This document shows, in pieces, positions 1 through 7,768 of a stretch of DNA of 64,000 bases. The notes beneath the pieces are model-generated. The model saw only the letters and a list, made by a program, of their open reading frames with translations, had not been told where the DNA came from and searched no databases. Positions within the stretch are counted from its first letter, which is position 1. Every line of letters starts with the position of its first letter. A program made the translations under genes and the position numbers. This DNA is from an uncultured Faecalibacterium sp. (GTDB lineage: Bacteria > Bacillota > Clostridia > Oscillospirales > Ruminococcaceae). The stretch is from assembly GCA_934513205.1 (NCBI GenBank), contig CAKSWU010000006.1, positions 1 through 64,000 on the forward strand, in the 5' to 3' direction.

Positions 1-227
1 AAGGCCATCAGGCTGCCCAGACCCAGCAGGTTGCGCAGCAGGGAGGCCACAAAGGCCACGCCCACGCCCCACCACGGTCCCAGCAGCACGGCGCAGGTCA
101 CGTTGACCATGTGCTGAATGGGGGCGCACTTGCTGCCGAACATGGGGAAGCTGAACACGCTGCCCACCACGCACAAAGCGCACAGCATACCGGACAGGGC
201 CAGCTTTTTGACAGAGATGTTTTTCAT
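1..227 (-). CDS. thiW: ThiW-type ECF transporter S component (partial, 3' end outside window)
   Basis: Only the first 75 codons are present; the gene runs off the left edge. The protein starts MKNISVKKLALSGMLCAL and continues through SKCAPIQHMVNV and LLGPWWGVGVAF into a segment with SLLRNLLG. This hydrophobic pattern with CAPxQHMVNV is what I know from ThiW, the substrate-binding membrane subunit of an energy-coupling-factor importer thought to bring in the thiazole half of thiamine. The start ATG at 227 follows an AAGGAG-type ribosome site. The TPP riboswitch upstream on the same strand supports the thiamine assignment. The assignment rests on the N-terminal third only. Confidence 0.85.
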   Translation of the reverse strand, partial: MKNISVKKLALSGMLCALCVVGSVFSFPMFGSKCAPIQHMVNVTCAVLLGPWWGVGVAFVASLLRNLLGLGSLMA

Positions 228-247
228 AGGGGAATGCTCCTTTCCAT

Positions 248-280
248 AAAAAAACGGAAGCGCATTGATCCAGCGCCCCC
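248..280 (-). terminator. Second intrinsic terminator in the thiW leader
   Basis: Read on the minus strand, GGGGGCGC pairs with GCGCTTCC (two G-U pairs) around a 9-nt loop. A run of U follows, and then the thiW ribosome site. It lies just upstream of the start codon, so it could stop transcription before thiW independently of the terminator at 442-474. Confidence 0.6.
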
Positions 281-441
281 GCAAACAGCCCGCACCCCCA
301 CAGGGGCACAGGCATCCACGAAGCGGTCGAGACTTGCTGGTCTCCTCTCACGCCGGAACACGGCTTCCCATCGCTGACATCACAAGACTCAGGGCGCTCC
401 CCCTCAGTCCGCCGCAGGCACTGCCCGCAGAAAACGGCATC
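281..441 (-). promoter_or_regulatory. Structured leader RNA between the two thiW terminators (possible second aptamer)
   Basis: This 160-nt segment has no open frame that makes sense but is rich in hairpins on the minus strand, for example GCCG-TGTTC-CGGC and GAGAC-CAGCAA-GTCTC. In order it also carries GGGGGAGC, GATGTCAGCG, GGGAAG and AGGAGACC. Those last elements resemble in order and spacing the 3' half of adenosylcobalamin riboswitches (GCCACUG, GGGAAGG, CAGGAGACC), but the match is imperfect and I cannot run a covariance model. It could also be an expression-platform extension or an unknown RNA. Confidence 0.35.
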
Positions 442-474
442 AAAAAAGCAGGAGACCCGGTGCGGACCTCCTGC
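442..474 (-). terminator. Intrinsic terminator of the TPP riboswitch
   Basis: On the minus strand the 7-bp perfect stem GCAGGAG / CTCCTGC is followed by seven U residues. It sits 18 nt after the TPP aptamer, so ligand binding most likely causes premature termination. Confidence 0.85.
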
Positions 475-491
475 AAAAAATCACGATAATG

Positions 492-576
492 ACTTCCTAC
501 GGCGGCATTATCCGCATCAGGTAAAGGGTCGAAGCTTGCAATACTTCCTCTCAGCCCGCTGCACGAGCTCCCCTGT
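492..576 (-). promoter_or_regulatory. TPP (thiamine pyrophosphate) riboswitch aptamer
   Basis: Minus-strand RNA begins GGGGAGCUCG and contains the hallmark GGCUGAGAGG. It then has ACCUGAUGCGGAUAAUGCC and the closing GUAGGAAG. These match the conserved THI-box core (CUGAGA, CCUGA, GGAUAAUGCC). The aptamer controls the downstream thiW by transcription attenuation with the terminator at 442-474. Confidence 0.95.
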
Positions 577-668
577 ATTTGACTCGAGTGTATTTTACAC
601 CCATCGCGCCAAAATTGCAAGAGGGAAGGGGGACGATTTGGAATGCGCTCCGCGGGGAGGCAAAATGA

Positions 669-760
669 TTTAGAATGGCCTCCGCGTTGCTCTGGCCATC
701 TTCAGCGGAAAGATTATTTTTATTTCGCGTTTGTCGCGGCCTGCGGGCCGCTCCAAACGC
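669..760 (+). repeat. Dispersed intergenic repeat, family R1, copy 1
   Basis: It starts TTTAGAATGGCC, passes through a small GGCC...GGCCAT hairpin and CATCTTCAGCGGAA, and ends in a long hairpin with a CCTGCGGG-type loop (727-760). A truncated start of the same element lies at about 633-655. Together with the next copy it fills most of the 385-bp gene-free stretch between the riboswitch and the GH94 terminator. Confidence 0.7.
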
Positions 761-844
761 ATTTTCGCAAGCGGGGCCGCAGAGGGAAACAGCATTTGCA
801 GTCTGAAAGCGCTATTTTACCATTACGACCCCTCCCGTGAAAAA

Positions 845-940
845 GCATTTCAACCAAGCCCGCAGGCTTGGCTGAAATGCAAATTAAAATAATAATTCCG
901 CTATCTATGCGCAGAGCGAACGCGGAGCGCATTTTCAATC
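845..940 (-). repeat. Dispersed intergenic repeat, family R1, copy 2 (inverted)
   Basis: It is in reverse orientation to copy 1. The long hairpin (845-880, 14-bp stem around CCCGCAGG) comes first on the plus strand, and the TTTTCAATG-like end lies at 940. The AGCGGAAT and GCGCTCCGCG core elements are retained. Confidence 0.65.
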
Positions 941-961
941 ATTAAACTGTTTCATTATAAA

Positions 962-999
962 CCAAAGCCGCCGCGCAGCACTCTGCGCGGCGGCTTTGG
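962..999 (-). terminator. Terminator downstream of the GH94 gene
   Basis: It is a perfect 17-bp GC-rich stem (CCAAAGCCGCCGCGCAG and its complement) around a 4-nt loop. A U-rich tail follows on the minus strand, 42 nt after the GH94 stop codon. Confidence 0.85.
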
Positions 1000-1041
1000 T
1001 CACAGAAAGGAGAATAATATGAAAAAGCAGAGAAAGTCGGG

Positions 1042-3477
1042 TTAACCCATGGTCACCTGTACCTGCACCGTGGTCCCGGCGGCAGTCAGCGGCAGAACGT
1101 TGCCGGAGATGGCCTTGCCGTCCACGGTAACGGCCTTGATGCCGTGCTGCACCCCGGCGGCGTTGTCCACCGTGATGCGGTACTCTGCGCCGCGGAAGCG
1201 GCGGGTGACCGTGTAGCCGGTCAGGGTGTGGGGGATGCAGGGGTCCACCCGCAGGCCGTCCAAGGTGGGCTGGATGCCCAGAATGTACTGGCTGATGTTG
1301 AAGAAGGTCCATGCTGCCGTGCCGGTCAGCCAGCTGTTTTTGGCTTCACCGAAGGTGGGGGCATCCTTGCCTGCCACCATCTGACTGTAAACGTAAGGTT
1401 CGGTGCGGTGGATCTCGGAGATCTCCTCGATGTAGGCGGGGCAGGTCTTGCAGTAGACCGCAAAGGCGCGGTCGCCGTGCCCCAGCGTTGCCTCGGCGCA
1501 GCTGATCCACGGATTGTTGTGGCAGAAGATACCGGCGTTCTCCTTGTATCCCGGGGGATAGCTGGAAATCTCGCCCAGATTCAGCTGATAGCCGGTGTAG
1601 GCGGGCTGCAGCAGCACCACACCGTATTTGGTGTCCAGCCGCTGTTCCACGCTGGCAAGCGCCTGCGCGGCCTGCCCGGTCTCCCTGCCGATGCCCGCCA
1701 TGACGCACATGCCTTGCGGCTCGATAAAGATCTGACCCTCGGTGCACTCCTTGCTGCCGATGGGGTTGCCGAAAGCATCGTAGGCACGGCGGAACCACGC
1801 GCCGTCCCAGCCTGCAGTCAGGACGGCCTGCTCCACCGCGTCAATGCTCTTGCGGGCGGCATCGGCCTCCTCGGTCAGATGCAAGTGGTCACACAGCTCG
1901 GCGTATTCGTGGCCGTACTTGACGAACATGCCCGCAATGAACACGCTCTCCGCCACGGGGCCTTCGCTGGGTCCGGTGATCTGGAAACTCTCACCCGGGT
2001 GCTCAGAGAAGCAGTTCAGGTTCAGGCAGTCATTCCAGTCGGCGCGGCCGATGAGCGGCAGGCCGTGGGGGCCCAGATGGGTGCAGGTGAAGTGGAAGCT
2101 GCGGCGCAGGTGCTCCATCAGGGTCTGCGCCTTGGTGGCGTCATTATCAAAGGGCACCTGCTCTTCCAGAATGGACCAGTCGCCGGTCTCCCGCAGGTAG
2201 GCGGCGGTGCCGGCAATGAGCCACAGCGGGTCATCGTTGAAACCGGTGCCGATATCCCGGTTGCCCTTTTTGGTCAGGGGCTGGTACTGGTGGTAGGCGC
2301 TGCCGTCCTCGAACTGGGTGGCGGCGATGTCCAGAATGCGCTCCCGGGCACGGGAGGGGATGATGTGCACAAAGCCCAGCAGATCCTGACAGCTGTCCCG
2401 GAAGCCCATGCCGCGCCCGGTGCCGCTTTCGTAATAGCTGGCAGAGCGGCTCATGTTGAAGGTGACCATGCACTGATACTGGTGCCAGAGGTTCACCATG
2501 CGGTCCAGCTTTTCCTCGCCGGACTCCAGATGGTAGGTGGACAGCAGCGTATCCCAGTGCTGCGCCAGTGCTGCGCGGGCGGCGTCCACCTGTGCATCGG
2601 TGGCGTAGCGTGCCATCATGGCGTGGGCGCGGGTCTTGTTGATGACCCCGGGGGCAGAGAATTTTTCATCCTGCGGGTTCTCGATGTAGCCCAGACCAAA
2701 CAGGATCTTTTTCTCTTCGCCGGGGGCAAGGGTGACGTGGATGTGCAGCGCACCCACCGGGGCCCAGCCGTGGGCGATGCTGCCGCTGCAGTGCCCGGCG
2801 CGGACAGCCTGCGGGTCTGCCGGGCCGCCGTACACCCCGCAGAAGGCGTCCCGGGTGGTGTCAAAGCTGGTGACGGGGGTGTTGGACCAGAACACGGCGT
2901 AGTGGTCGCGGCGCTCCCGGTACTCGGTCTTGTGGTAGATGACCCCCGGCTCCACCTCCACCTCGCCGGTGGAGAAGTTGCGCTGGAAGTTGGTGCTGTC
3001 GTCCACAGCGTCCCACAGGCAGAACTCCACATAGCCGAACACGTCCAGCTCCCGGGGGCGGTCGCTGCGGTTGGTCAGGGTCAGACGGTCCAGCTCGCAG
3101 GCATCGCCCTTGGGCACGAACAGCTCCTGCCGGGCGGCGATGCCGTCCTTTTCGCCCTCCAGAATGGTGTAGCCCAGACCGTGGCGGCAGCTGTAACGGT
3201 CCAGCTCGGTCTTGGTGGGCTGCCAGCCGGGGTTCCAGATCGTGCCGCCGTCCTTGATGTAGATGTGATGACCGTCCATGTCCAGCGGACAGCTGTTGTA
3301 GCGGTAGCGGGTCAGACGGCGCATCCGGGCGTCCCGGTAAAAGCTGTAACCGCCCGCCGTGTTGGAGACCAGACTGAAGAAGTCCTCGCTGCCAAGGTAG
3401 TTGATCCACGGCAGCGGCGTGCGGGGTGTGGTGATGACGTATTCCTTGTTCTGGTCATCGAAGTGTCCAAACTTCAT
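1042..3477 (-). CDS. Cellobiose phosphorylase (GH94)
   Basis: This 811-residue cytosolic enzyme is predicted to split cellobiose (or a related beta-glucan disaccharide) with phosphate into glucose 1-phosphate and glucose. Its N-terminus ([20 protein letters not shown]) is typical of the family, as are a beta-sandwich first half and an alpha-barrel second half. The segment [11 protein letters not shown] at about residues 477-487 carries the catalytic aspartate of GH94. The length matches characterised cellobiose phosphorylases (about 810-820). It is transcribed alone on the minus strand from its own promoter (3570-3598), with a LacI operator between promoter and gene. The divergent LacI gene and sugar transporter support uptake and phosphorolysis of cellobiose. 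Substrate could also be laminaribiose or cellodextrin. Confidence 0.88.
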   Translation of the reverse strand: MKFGHFDDQNKEYVITTPRTPLPWINYLGSEDFFSLVSNTAGGYSFYRDARMRRLTRYRYNSCPLDMDGHHIYIKDGGTIWNPGWQPTKTELDRYSCRHGLGYTILEGEKDGIAARQELFVPKGDACELDRLTLTNRSDRPRELDVFGYVEFCLWDAVDDSTNFQRNFSTGEVEVEPGVIYHKTEYRERRDHYAVFWSNTPVTSFDTTRDAFCGVYGGPADPQAVRAGHCSGSIAHGWAPVGALHIHVTLAPGEEKKILFGLGYIENPQDEKFSAPGVINKTRAHAMMARYATDAQVDAARAALAQHWDTLLSTYHLESGEEKLDRMVNLWHQYQCMVTFNMSRSASYYESGTGRGMGFRDSCQDLLGFVHIIPSRARERILDIAATQFEDGSAYHQYQPLTKKGNRDIGTGFNDDPLWLIAGTAAYLRETGDWSILEEQVPFDNDATKAQTLMEHLRRSFHFTCTHLGPHGLPLIGRADWNDCLNLNCFSEHPGESFQITGPSEGPVAESVFIAGMFVKYGHEYAELCDHLHLTEEADAARKSIDAVEQAVLTAGWDGAWFRRAYDAFGNPIGSKECTEGQIFIEPQGMCVMAGIGRETGQAAQALASVEQRLDTKYGVVLLQPAYTGYQLNLGEISSYPPGYKENAGIFCHNNPWISCAEATLGHGDRAFAVYCKTCPAYIEEISEIHRTEPYVYSQMVAGKDAPTFGEAKNSWLTGTAAWTFFNISQYILGIQPTLDGLRVDPCIPHTLTGYTVTRRFRGAEYRITVDNAAGVQHGIKAVTVDGKAISGNVLPLTAAGTTVQVQVTMG

Positions 3478-3516
3478 AAGTGCTTCCTCCTTAGGGCCTG
3501 CCGGAGCGCCGGCAGC

Positions 3517-3539
3517 ATCGTTTCGCGAAAACGATTAAG
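3517..3539. promoter_or_regulatory. LacI-type operator at the GH94 promoter
   Basis: ATCGTTTCGCGAAAACGAT is a near-perfect palindrome centred on CGCG. Its right half, GCGAAAACGATTAAG (3525-3539), recurs identically at 3922-3936 in front of the lacI-type gene. It lies between the -10 and the GH94 start, where a bound repressor would block transcription. Confidence 0.7.
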
Positions 3540-3569
3540 AATAGCAGGAACGAAGTTCTCTTTGCCTTT

Positions 3570-3598
3570 AGCATAGCGGAACGGCGAAAAAAAAGCAA
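3570..3598 (-). promoter_or_regulatory. Promoter of the GH94 gene
   Basis: On the minus strand -35 TTGCTT (3593-3598) and -10 TATGCT (3570-3575) are 17 bp apart. From here to the lacI promoter (3599-3886) the gene-free sequence is AT-rich and I see no further feature. Confidence 0.55.
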
Positions 3599-3886
3599 GA
3601 GGTTTTTGAAAAAATCTGAAAAAAGTCTGCTGCAAAAATCACGGAGCCCCATGGGATTTCCGAAAAAAACACCGACGATCTACGGGGCCGGGCGAAAAAC
3701 AAAGGATCTGAAACCCCATTTAAAGGGAATGATACGTTTACGGAAAATGACCCGAAAATACAGCGAAATTTTTTGAGTTTTCATCGAAATGTAACGAAAT
3801 CCGTCCGGTGTGCACAATTTTGGAACTTCCAAATCAATCAAAACGCCAAAAGTGCGGCAGATTCAATAAAAGTTGTTTCCGACTAC

Positions 3887-3915
3887 TTGATTTTTGATGC
3901 AGGATGCGCTATTAT
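3887..3915 (+). promoter_or_regulatory. Promoter of the lacI-type regulator
   Basis: -35 TTGATT (3887-3892) and -10 TATTAT (3910-3915) have a 17-bp spacer. The shared 15-bp operator element begins seven bases after the -10. Confidence 0.65.
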
Positions 3916-3919
3916 GAAA

Positions 3920-3936
3920 TTGCGAAAACGATTAAG
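3920..3936. promoter_or_regulatory. LacI-type operator in front of the regulator gene
   Basis: GCGAAAACGATTAAG (3922-3936) is identical to the element at the GH94 promoter. It overlaps the expected transcription start, which suggests autoregulation. Confidence 0.65.
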
Positions 3937-3986
3937 CCTCGCAGAAAAAACCTGTGGGGACCCGCTTCGGAAGGAGGCAAGGAACG

Positions 3987-4994
3987 ATGCCATCCCTGAA
4001 AGATCTGGCAAGAGAATGCGGCGTCTCGGTAGCAACGGTCAGCAAAGCGCTGAACGATCAGACGGACATCTCGCTGGCCACCCGGGAACGCATCCGGGCA
4101 GCGGCTCACCGCATGGGCTACCTGCCCAACGCCGCAGCCCGGGCCCTGAAAACCAACCGGACCTACAATCTGGGCGTTCTGTTCGTGGACGAACGACAGA
4201 GCGGCCTGACCCACGAATATTTCTCTGCCGTGCTGGACAGCTTCAAGGTGGAAGCGGAGACGCGCGGCTATGACATCACCTTTATCAATCACAACCTCAG
4301 CGGCAAGTCCATGAGCTATCTGGAGCACTGCCGCTACCGGGGGGTGGACGGCGTGGCGATCGCCTGCGTGAACTTCTACGATCCGCAGGTGGTGGAGCTG
4401 GTCAACAGCGAGGTGCCCGCCGTCACCATCGACCACGTGTTCAACAACCGCATGGCGGTTCTGTCGGACAATGTGGTGGGGGCCAAGGCGCTGGTGCAGC
4501 GGGCATGGGCCTGCGGACACCGCCGCATCGCCTTCATCCACGGCGAAAAGACCGCCGTCACCGAAAACCGTCTGGCGGGCTTCTATCAGGCCTGCGAGGA
4601 GCTGGGGCTGAAGGTGCCGGAAGAGTACATCCGCTGCGGAGTCTACCACGATGTGGAGCGCTGCGCGCAGGAGACCCGGGCGCTGCTGGCTCTGCCGGAG
4701 CCCCCCACCTGCATCATCTTCCCCGACGATTTCTCTGCGCTGGGCGGCTACAACGCCATCCGCGAGAAGAAGCTCTCCATCCCCGAGGACATCTCGGTGA
4801 TGGGCTACGATGGCATCTACCTGTCCCGGGTGGTCATGCCGCCGCTGGTGACCTACCAGCAAAACACCACAGCGCTGGGCCGCACGGCTGCCGACAAGCT
4901 CATCCAGCTCATCGAGCACCCCCGCGTGACCCTGCCGGAACAGATCCGCGTCTCCGGCCGTCTGCTGGACGGCGGATCGGTCCGCATCCTTTAA
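3987..4994 (+). CDS. LacI-family transcriptional regulator
   Basis: This 335-residue repressor has an N-terminal helix-turn-helix (MPSLKDLARECGVSVATVSK, residues 1-20, then the LacI hinge-helix region near PNAAARALK). A periplasmic-binding-protein-like sensor domain follows, with TIDHVFNNRMAV and the conserved VMGYDGIYLSRVVMPPLTT-like stretch. The start at 3987 was chosen because AAGGAGG precedes it and the HTH begins immediately. It sits between the divergent GH94 gene and the sugar ABC operon. The shared operator copies suggest that it represses both its own unit and the phosphorylase. The inducer is probably a beta-glucoside, but this is inferred from context. Confidence 0.9.
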   Translation: MPSLKDLARECGVSVATVSKALNDQTDISLATRERIRAAAHRMGYLPNAAARALKTNRTYNLGVLFVDERQSGLTHEYFSAVLDSFKVEAETRGYDITFINHNLSGKSMSYLEHCRYRGVDGVAIACVNFYDPQVVELVNSEVPAVTIDHVFNNRMAVLSDNVVGAKALVQRAWACGHRRIAFIHGEKTAVTENRLAGFYQACEELGLKVPEEYIRCGVYHDVERCAQETRALLALPEPPTCIIFPDDFSALGGYNAIREKKLSIPEDISVMGYDGIYLSRVVMPPLVTYQQNTTALGRTAADKLIQLIEHPRVTLPEQIRVSGRLLDGGSVRIL

Positions 4995-5079
4995 GTTGCT
5001 CAAGGCCCCGGCGGAAGGGACCTTATAAACGAAGAATGTTTTTTGGGAATACGGAAAACCATGAAGGAGGTTTACCCCT

Positions 5080-6510
5080 ATGAAAAAGATCTCTCGTCGC
5101 AATTTCCTGCTCGCTTCCGGCGTCGTTACCATCGGTGCAGCCCTGACCGCATGCGTCGGCTCTTCTGCTTCCACCAGCACCGCTTCTTCTGCTCCGGCTT
5201 CCTCTGCTGCTCCCGCAGCACAGGGCAAGGTGCTGAACATCTGGTGCTGGAATGATGAGTTCCAGAGCCGTTTCAACGCCTACTATCCTGAGGTGAAGGA
5301 GATCGCAGAGGACAAGTCCACCACCACCCTGAAGGACGGCACTCTCGTCAAGTGGACCATCAACCCCAACGAGAACAACAACTATCAGAACAAGCTGGAC
5401 GAGGCCCTGCTGAGTCAGGACAGCGCCGCCGATGATGATAAGATCGACATCTTCCTGATCGAGGCCGACTACGCCCTGAAGTATGTGGACTCCGACTATG
5501 CTCTGGATGTCAAGACGGATATCGGCCTGACCGATGACGATCTGGCAGAGCAGTATCAGTACACCAAGGACATCGTCACCGTGGACGGCAGCCAGCGCGG
5601 CACCACCTGGCAGGCGACCCCCGGTCTGTTCGCATACCGCCGCAGCATCGCAAAGGATGTTCTGGGCACCGATGATCCTGCCGAGGTGCAGAGCTTCCTG
5701 TCCGACTGGGACAAATTCAACGATGTGGCGACCAAGGCGCACGACAAGGGCTACAAGATGCTGTCCGGCTTTGACGACTCCTTCCGCACCTTCTCCAACA
5801 ACATCAGTGCACCCTGGGTAGACGGAACCACCATCAACGTGGATCCCAATATGATGAAGTGGGTCGATCAAACCAAGGAGTACACCGACAAGGGCTACAA
5901 CAACAAGTCCAGCCTGTGGGACAGCCAGTGGGCTGCCGATCAGGGCCCCACCGGCAAGGTGTTCGGCTTCTTCTACTCCACTTGGGGCATCAACTTCACC
6001 CTGCTGGGCAACTCGCTGGAAACGCCGGTGGCAGAGGGCGAGACCCCGCAGGTGGGCAACGGCATCTACGGTGACTATGCAGTGTGCGAAGGCCCTCAGC
6101 CCTACTACTGGGGCGGCACCTGGATCTGCGGCGCAGCCGGCAGCGACAACATCGAAACCATCCGGGACGTCATGCAGAAGCTGACCTGCGATGAAGCCAT
6201 CATGAAGCAGATCACCATGGACACGCAGGACTACACCAACAACAAGAAGGCCATGAACGAGATCGCAACCAGCGATTACAAGTCCGACTTCCTCGGCGGT
6301 CAGAACCACATCGCTCTGTTTGCAGAGGCTGCAGACAAGATCGATATGTCCAACGCAGGCCCTTACGATCAGGGCATCACGGAGAGCTTCCAGAATGCGT
6401 TCAAGGATTACTTCACCGGCAATGTGAAGGAGGACGCCGCAAAGGCAAACTTCGAGACTTCCATCAAGGAGAAGTACCCCGAGCTGACCGACGTGGTCTG
6501 GCCCGCATAA
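5080..6510 (+). CDS. Sugar ABC transporter substrate-binding lipoprotein (CUT1 type)
   Basis: A 476-residue extracellular solute-binding protein anchored as a lipoprotein. It starts MKKISRRNFLLASGVV and has lipobox LTAC with Cys25, then a Ser/Ala-rich linker (about 26-45) and a two-lobed binding domain beginning KVLNIWCWNDEFQSRF. The SRRNFL motif ahead of the hydrophobic core is a twin-arginine-type signal. AAGGAGG lies 11 nt before the start. It lies 85 nt behind the lacI gene, probably in the same transcript, and is followed by two permease genes. Substrate is inferred to be an oligo-beta-glucoside from the adjacent cellobiose phosphorylase; no binding residue proves this. Confidence 0.9.
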   Translation: MKKISRRNFLLASGVVTIGAALTACVGSSASTSTASSAPASSAAPAAQGKVLNIWCWNDEFQSRFNAYYPEVKEIAEDKSTTTLKDGTLVKWTINPNENNNYQNKLDEALLSQDSAADDDKIDIFLIEADYALKYVDSDYALDVKTDIGLTDDDLAEQYQYTKDIVTVDGSQRGTTWQATPGLFAYRRSIAKDVLGTDDPAEVQSFLSDWDKFNDVATKAHDKGYKMLSGFDDSFRTFSNNISAPWVDGTTINVDPNMMKWVDQTKEYTDKGYNNKSSLWDSQWAADQGPTGKVFGFFYSTWGINFTLLGNSLETPVAEGETPQVGNGIYGDYAVCEGPQPYYWGGTWICGAAGSDNIETIRDVMQKLTCDEAIMKQITMDTQDYTNNKKAMNEIATSDYKSDFLGGQNHIALFAEAADKIDMSNAGPYDQGITESFQNAFKDYFTGNVKEDAAKANFETSIKEKYPELTDVVWPA

Positions 6511-6543
6511 ACGGTCTTACTCCGAACTGAAAACTGGATCAGA

Positions 6544-6575
6544 GGGGCGGGCGGCATATCTCGCCCGCCCCTTTG
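6544..6575 (+). terminator. Hairpin terminator between binding protein and permeases
   Basis: A 10-bp stem GGGGCGGGCG / CGCCCGCCCC is followed by TTTGGCTTT. The imperfect U tract suggests partial read-through, which would give more binding protein than permease. Confidence 0.6.
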
Positions 6576-6601
6576 GCTTTGAAAACAAGCGGACGCAGAA
6601 A

Positions 6602-6726
6602 AAGCCTTCCCCCGGTCGGGGGAAGGTGGCGCGTCAGCGCCGGATGAGGGTGCTGGCTGCATCTGTCGTGAAACACCCCTCATCAGTCAGCTGCGCTGAC
6701 AGCTTCCCCCCAAGGGGTGAAGCCTT
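6602..6726. repeat. Palindromic intergenic repeat, family R2, copy 1
   Basis: The left end AAGCCTTCCCCC and the right end (GGGGTGAAGCCTT) are inverted repeats. Inside are GGCGCGTCAGCGCC, GATGAGGG and its inverted partner CCCTCATC, and a CAGCTGCGCTG stem. It is MITE-like with no coding capacity, and sits between the binding-protein and permease genes. Confidence 0.6.
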
Positions 6727-6788
6727 TGAACGCGGGCTGGTCGAAGGTTCCAAAGCAGCTTTTTTCCTATATACAACAGGAGGATCCC

Positions 6789-7766
6789 ATGGGAGAGAAA
6801 ACGAAAAAGAAGGGGTCGATCAGCTATGCAAAGTGGGGCTACATCTTCATTGCGCCGTTCTTTATCATTTTTGCGGTATTCCAGCTGATCCCTCTTGCAT
6901 CCACCATCTATTACAGCTTTTTTGAGTATTACCGCAGCGGCCTGAAGATCATCGGACCCAGCTTTGTGGGACTGAAAAACTACGCCACCCTCTTTGCCAC
7001 CGATCTGCCCAAGTATTTCGGCAACACGCTGATTTTGTGGATCATCGGCTTTGTCCCCCAGATCGCAGTCTCGCTGCTGCTGGCAGCATGGTTCACCGAC
7101 CTGCGGCTGAAGCTGAAGGGACAGACCTTCTTCAAGACGGTCATCTACATGCCCAACCTCATCATGGCCTCGGCGTTCGCCATGCTGTTCTTCGCCCTGT
7201 TCTCGGATAACGGCCCGGTGAACGCCGTGCTGCTGAGCATGGGATGGATCAAAGAGCCCATCAGCTTTCTGAACACCGTGTGGGGCAACCGCGGCCTCGT
7301 CGGCCTGATGAACTTCCTGATGTGGTTCGGCAACACCACCATCATGCTGATGGCGGCCATTATGGGCGTAGACCCCACCCTGTACGAGGCGGCAGAGCTG
7401 GACGGCTGCACCCCCAACCAGATGTTCTGGAAGATCACCATCCCGCTGATCCGGCCCATTCTGGTGTATGTGATGATCACCTCCATGATCGGCGGCCTGC
7501 AGATGTTCGATGTGCCGCAGATCCTGACCAACGGCAAGGGCGGCCCAGACCGCACCTCCACCACTATGATCATGTACCTGAACAACCACCTGTTCAGCAA
7601 GAACTACGGCATGGCGGGCGCTGTCTCGGTGGTGCTGTTCCTCGTGTGTGCAGTGCTGTGCGTGGTGGTCTACTTCTCCCTCACCAGAGAGGATGACGGC
7701 CTGACCAAAGCCCAGCGCAAAGAGCTGAAAGCTGCCCGGAAGGCAGCTGCAAAAGGAGGGAAATGA
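6789..7766 (+). CDS. Sugar ABC transporter permease (MalF type)
   Basis: A 325-residue inner-membrane permease with about six transmembrane segments. The first follows a Lys-rich start (GEKTKKKGS...), and the cytoplasmic EAA loop reads EAAELDGCTPNQMFWKITIP (about residues 198-217), which docks on the ATPase. The C-terminal tail is charged (KAQRKELKAARKAAAKGGK). The start at 6789 has AGGAGG nine bases upstream; an upstream in-frame extension lies inside repeat R2 and was discarded. It pairs with the following MalG-type gene. No ATP-binding gene is present in this operon, so a shared MsmK-like ATPase elsewhere is needed. Confidence 0.92.
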   Translation: MGEKTKKKGSISYAKWGYIFIAPFFIIFAVFQLIPLASTIYYSFFEYYRSGLKIIGPSFVGLKNYATLFATDLPKYFGNTLILWIIGFVPQIAVSLLLAAWFTDLRLKLKGQTFFKTVIYMPNLIMASAFAMLFFALFSDNGPVNAVLLSMGWIKEPISFLNTVWGNRGLVGLMNFLMWFGNTTIMLMAAIMGVDPTLYEAAELDGCTPNQMFWKITIPLIRPILVYVMITSMIGGLQMFDVPQILTNGKGGPDRTSTTMIMYLNNHLFSKNYGMAGAVSVVLFLVCAVLCVVVYFSLTREDDGLTKAQRKELKAARKAAAKGGK

Positions 7767-7768
7767 AG

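Noticed and set aside
281..441. T-box or tRNA-like element in the thiW leader
   Set aside because: No GGGTGG-N-ACCGCG T-box motif, specifier loop or cloverleaf was found.
111..840. Short open frames in the first kilobase
   Set aside because: They overlap the TPP riboswitch, terminators and repeat copies, and have no plausible start context.
3728..3742. A cre-like site (TGATACGTTTACG) for catabolite control
   Set aside because: The central CG and flanks fit only loosely, and it lies outside both mapped promoters, so I did not call it.
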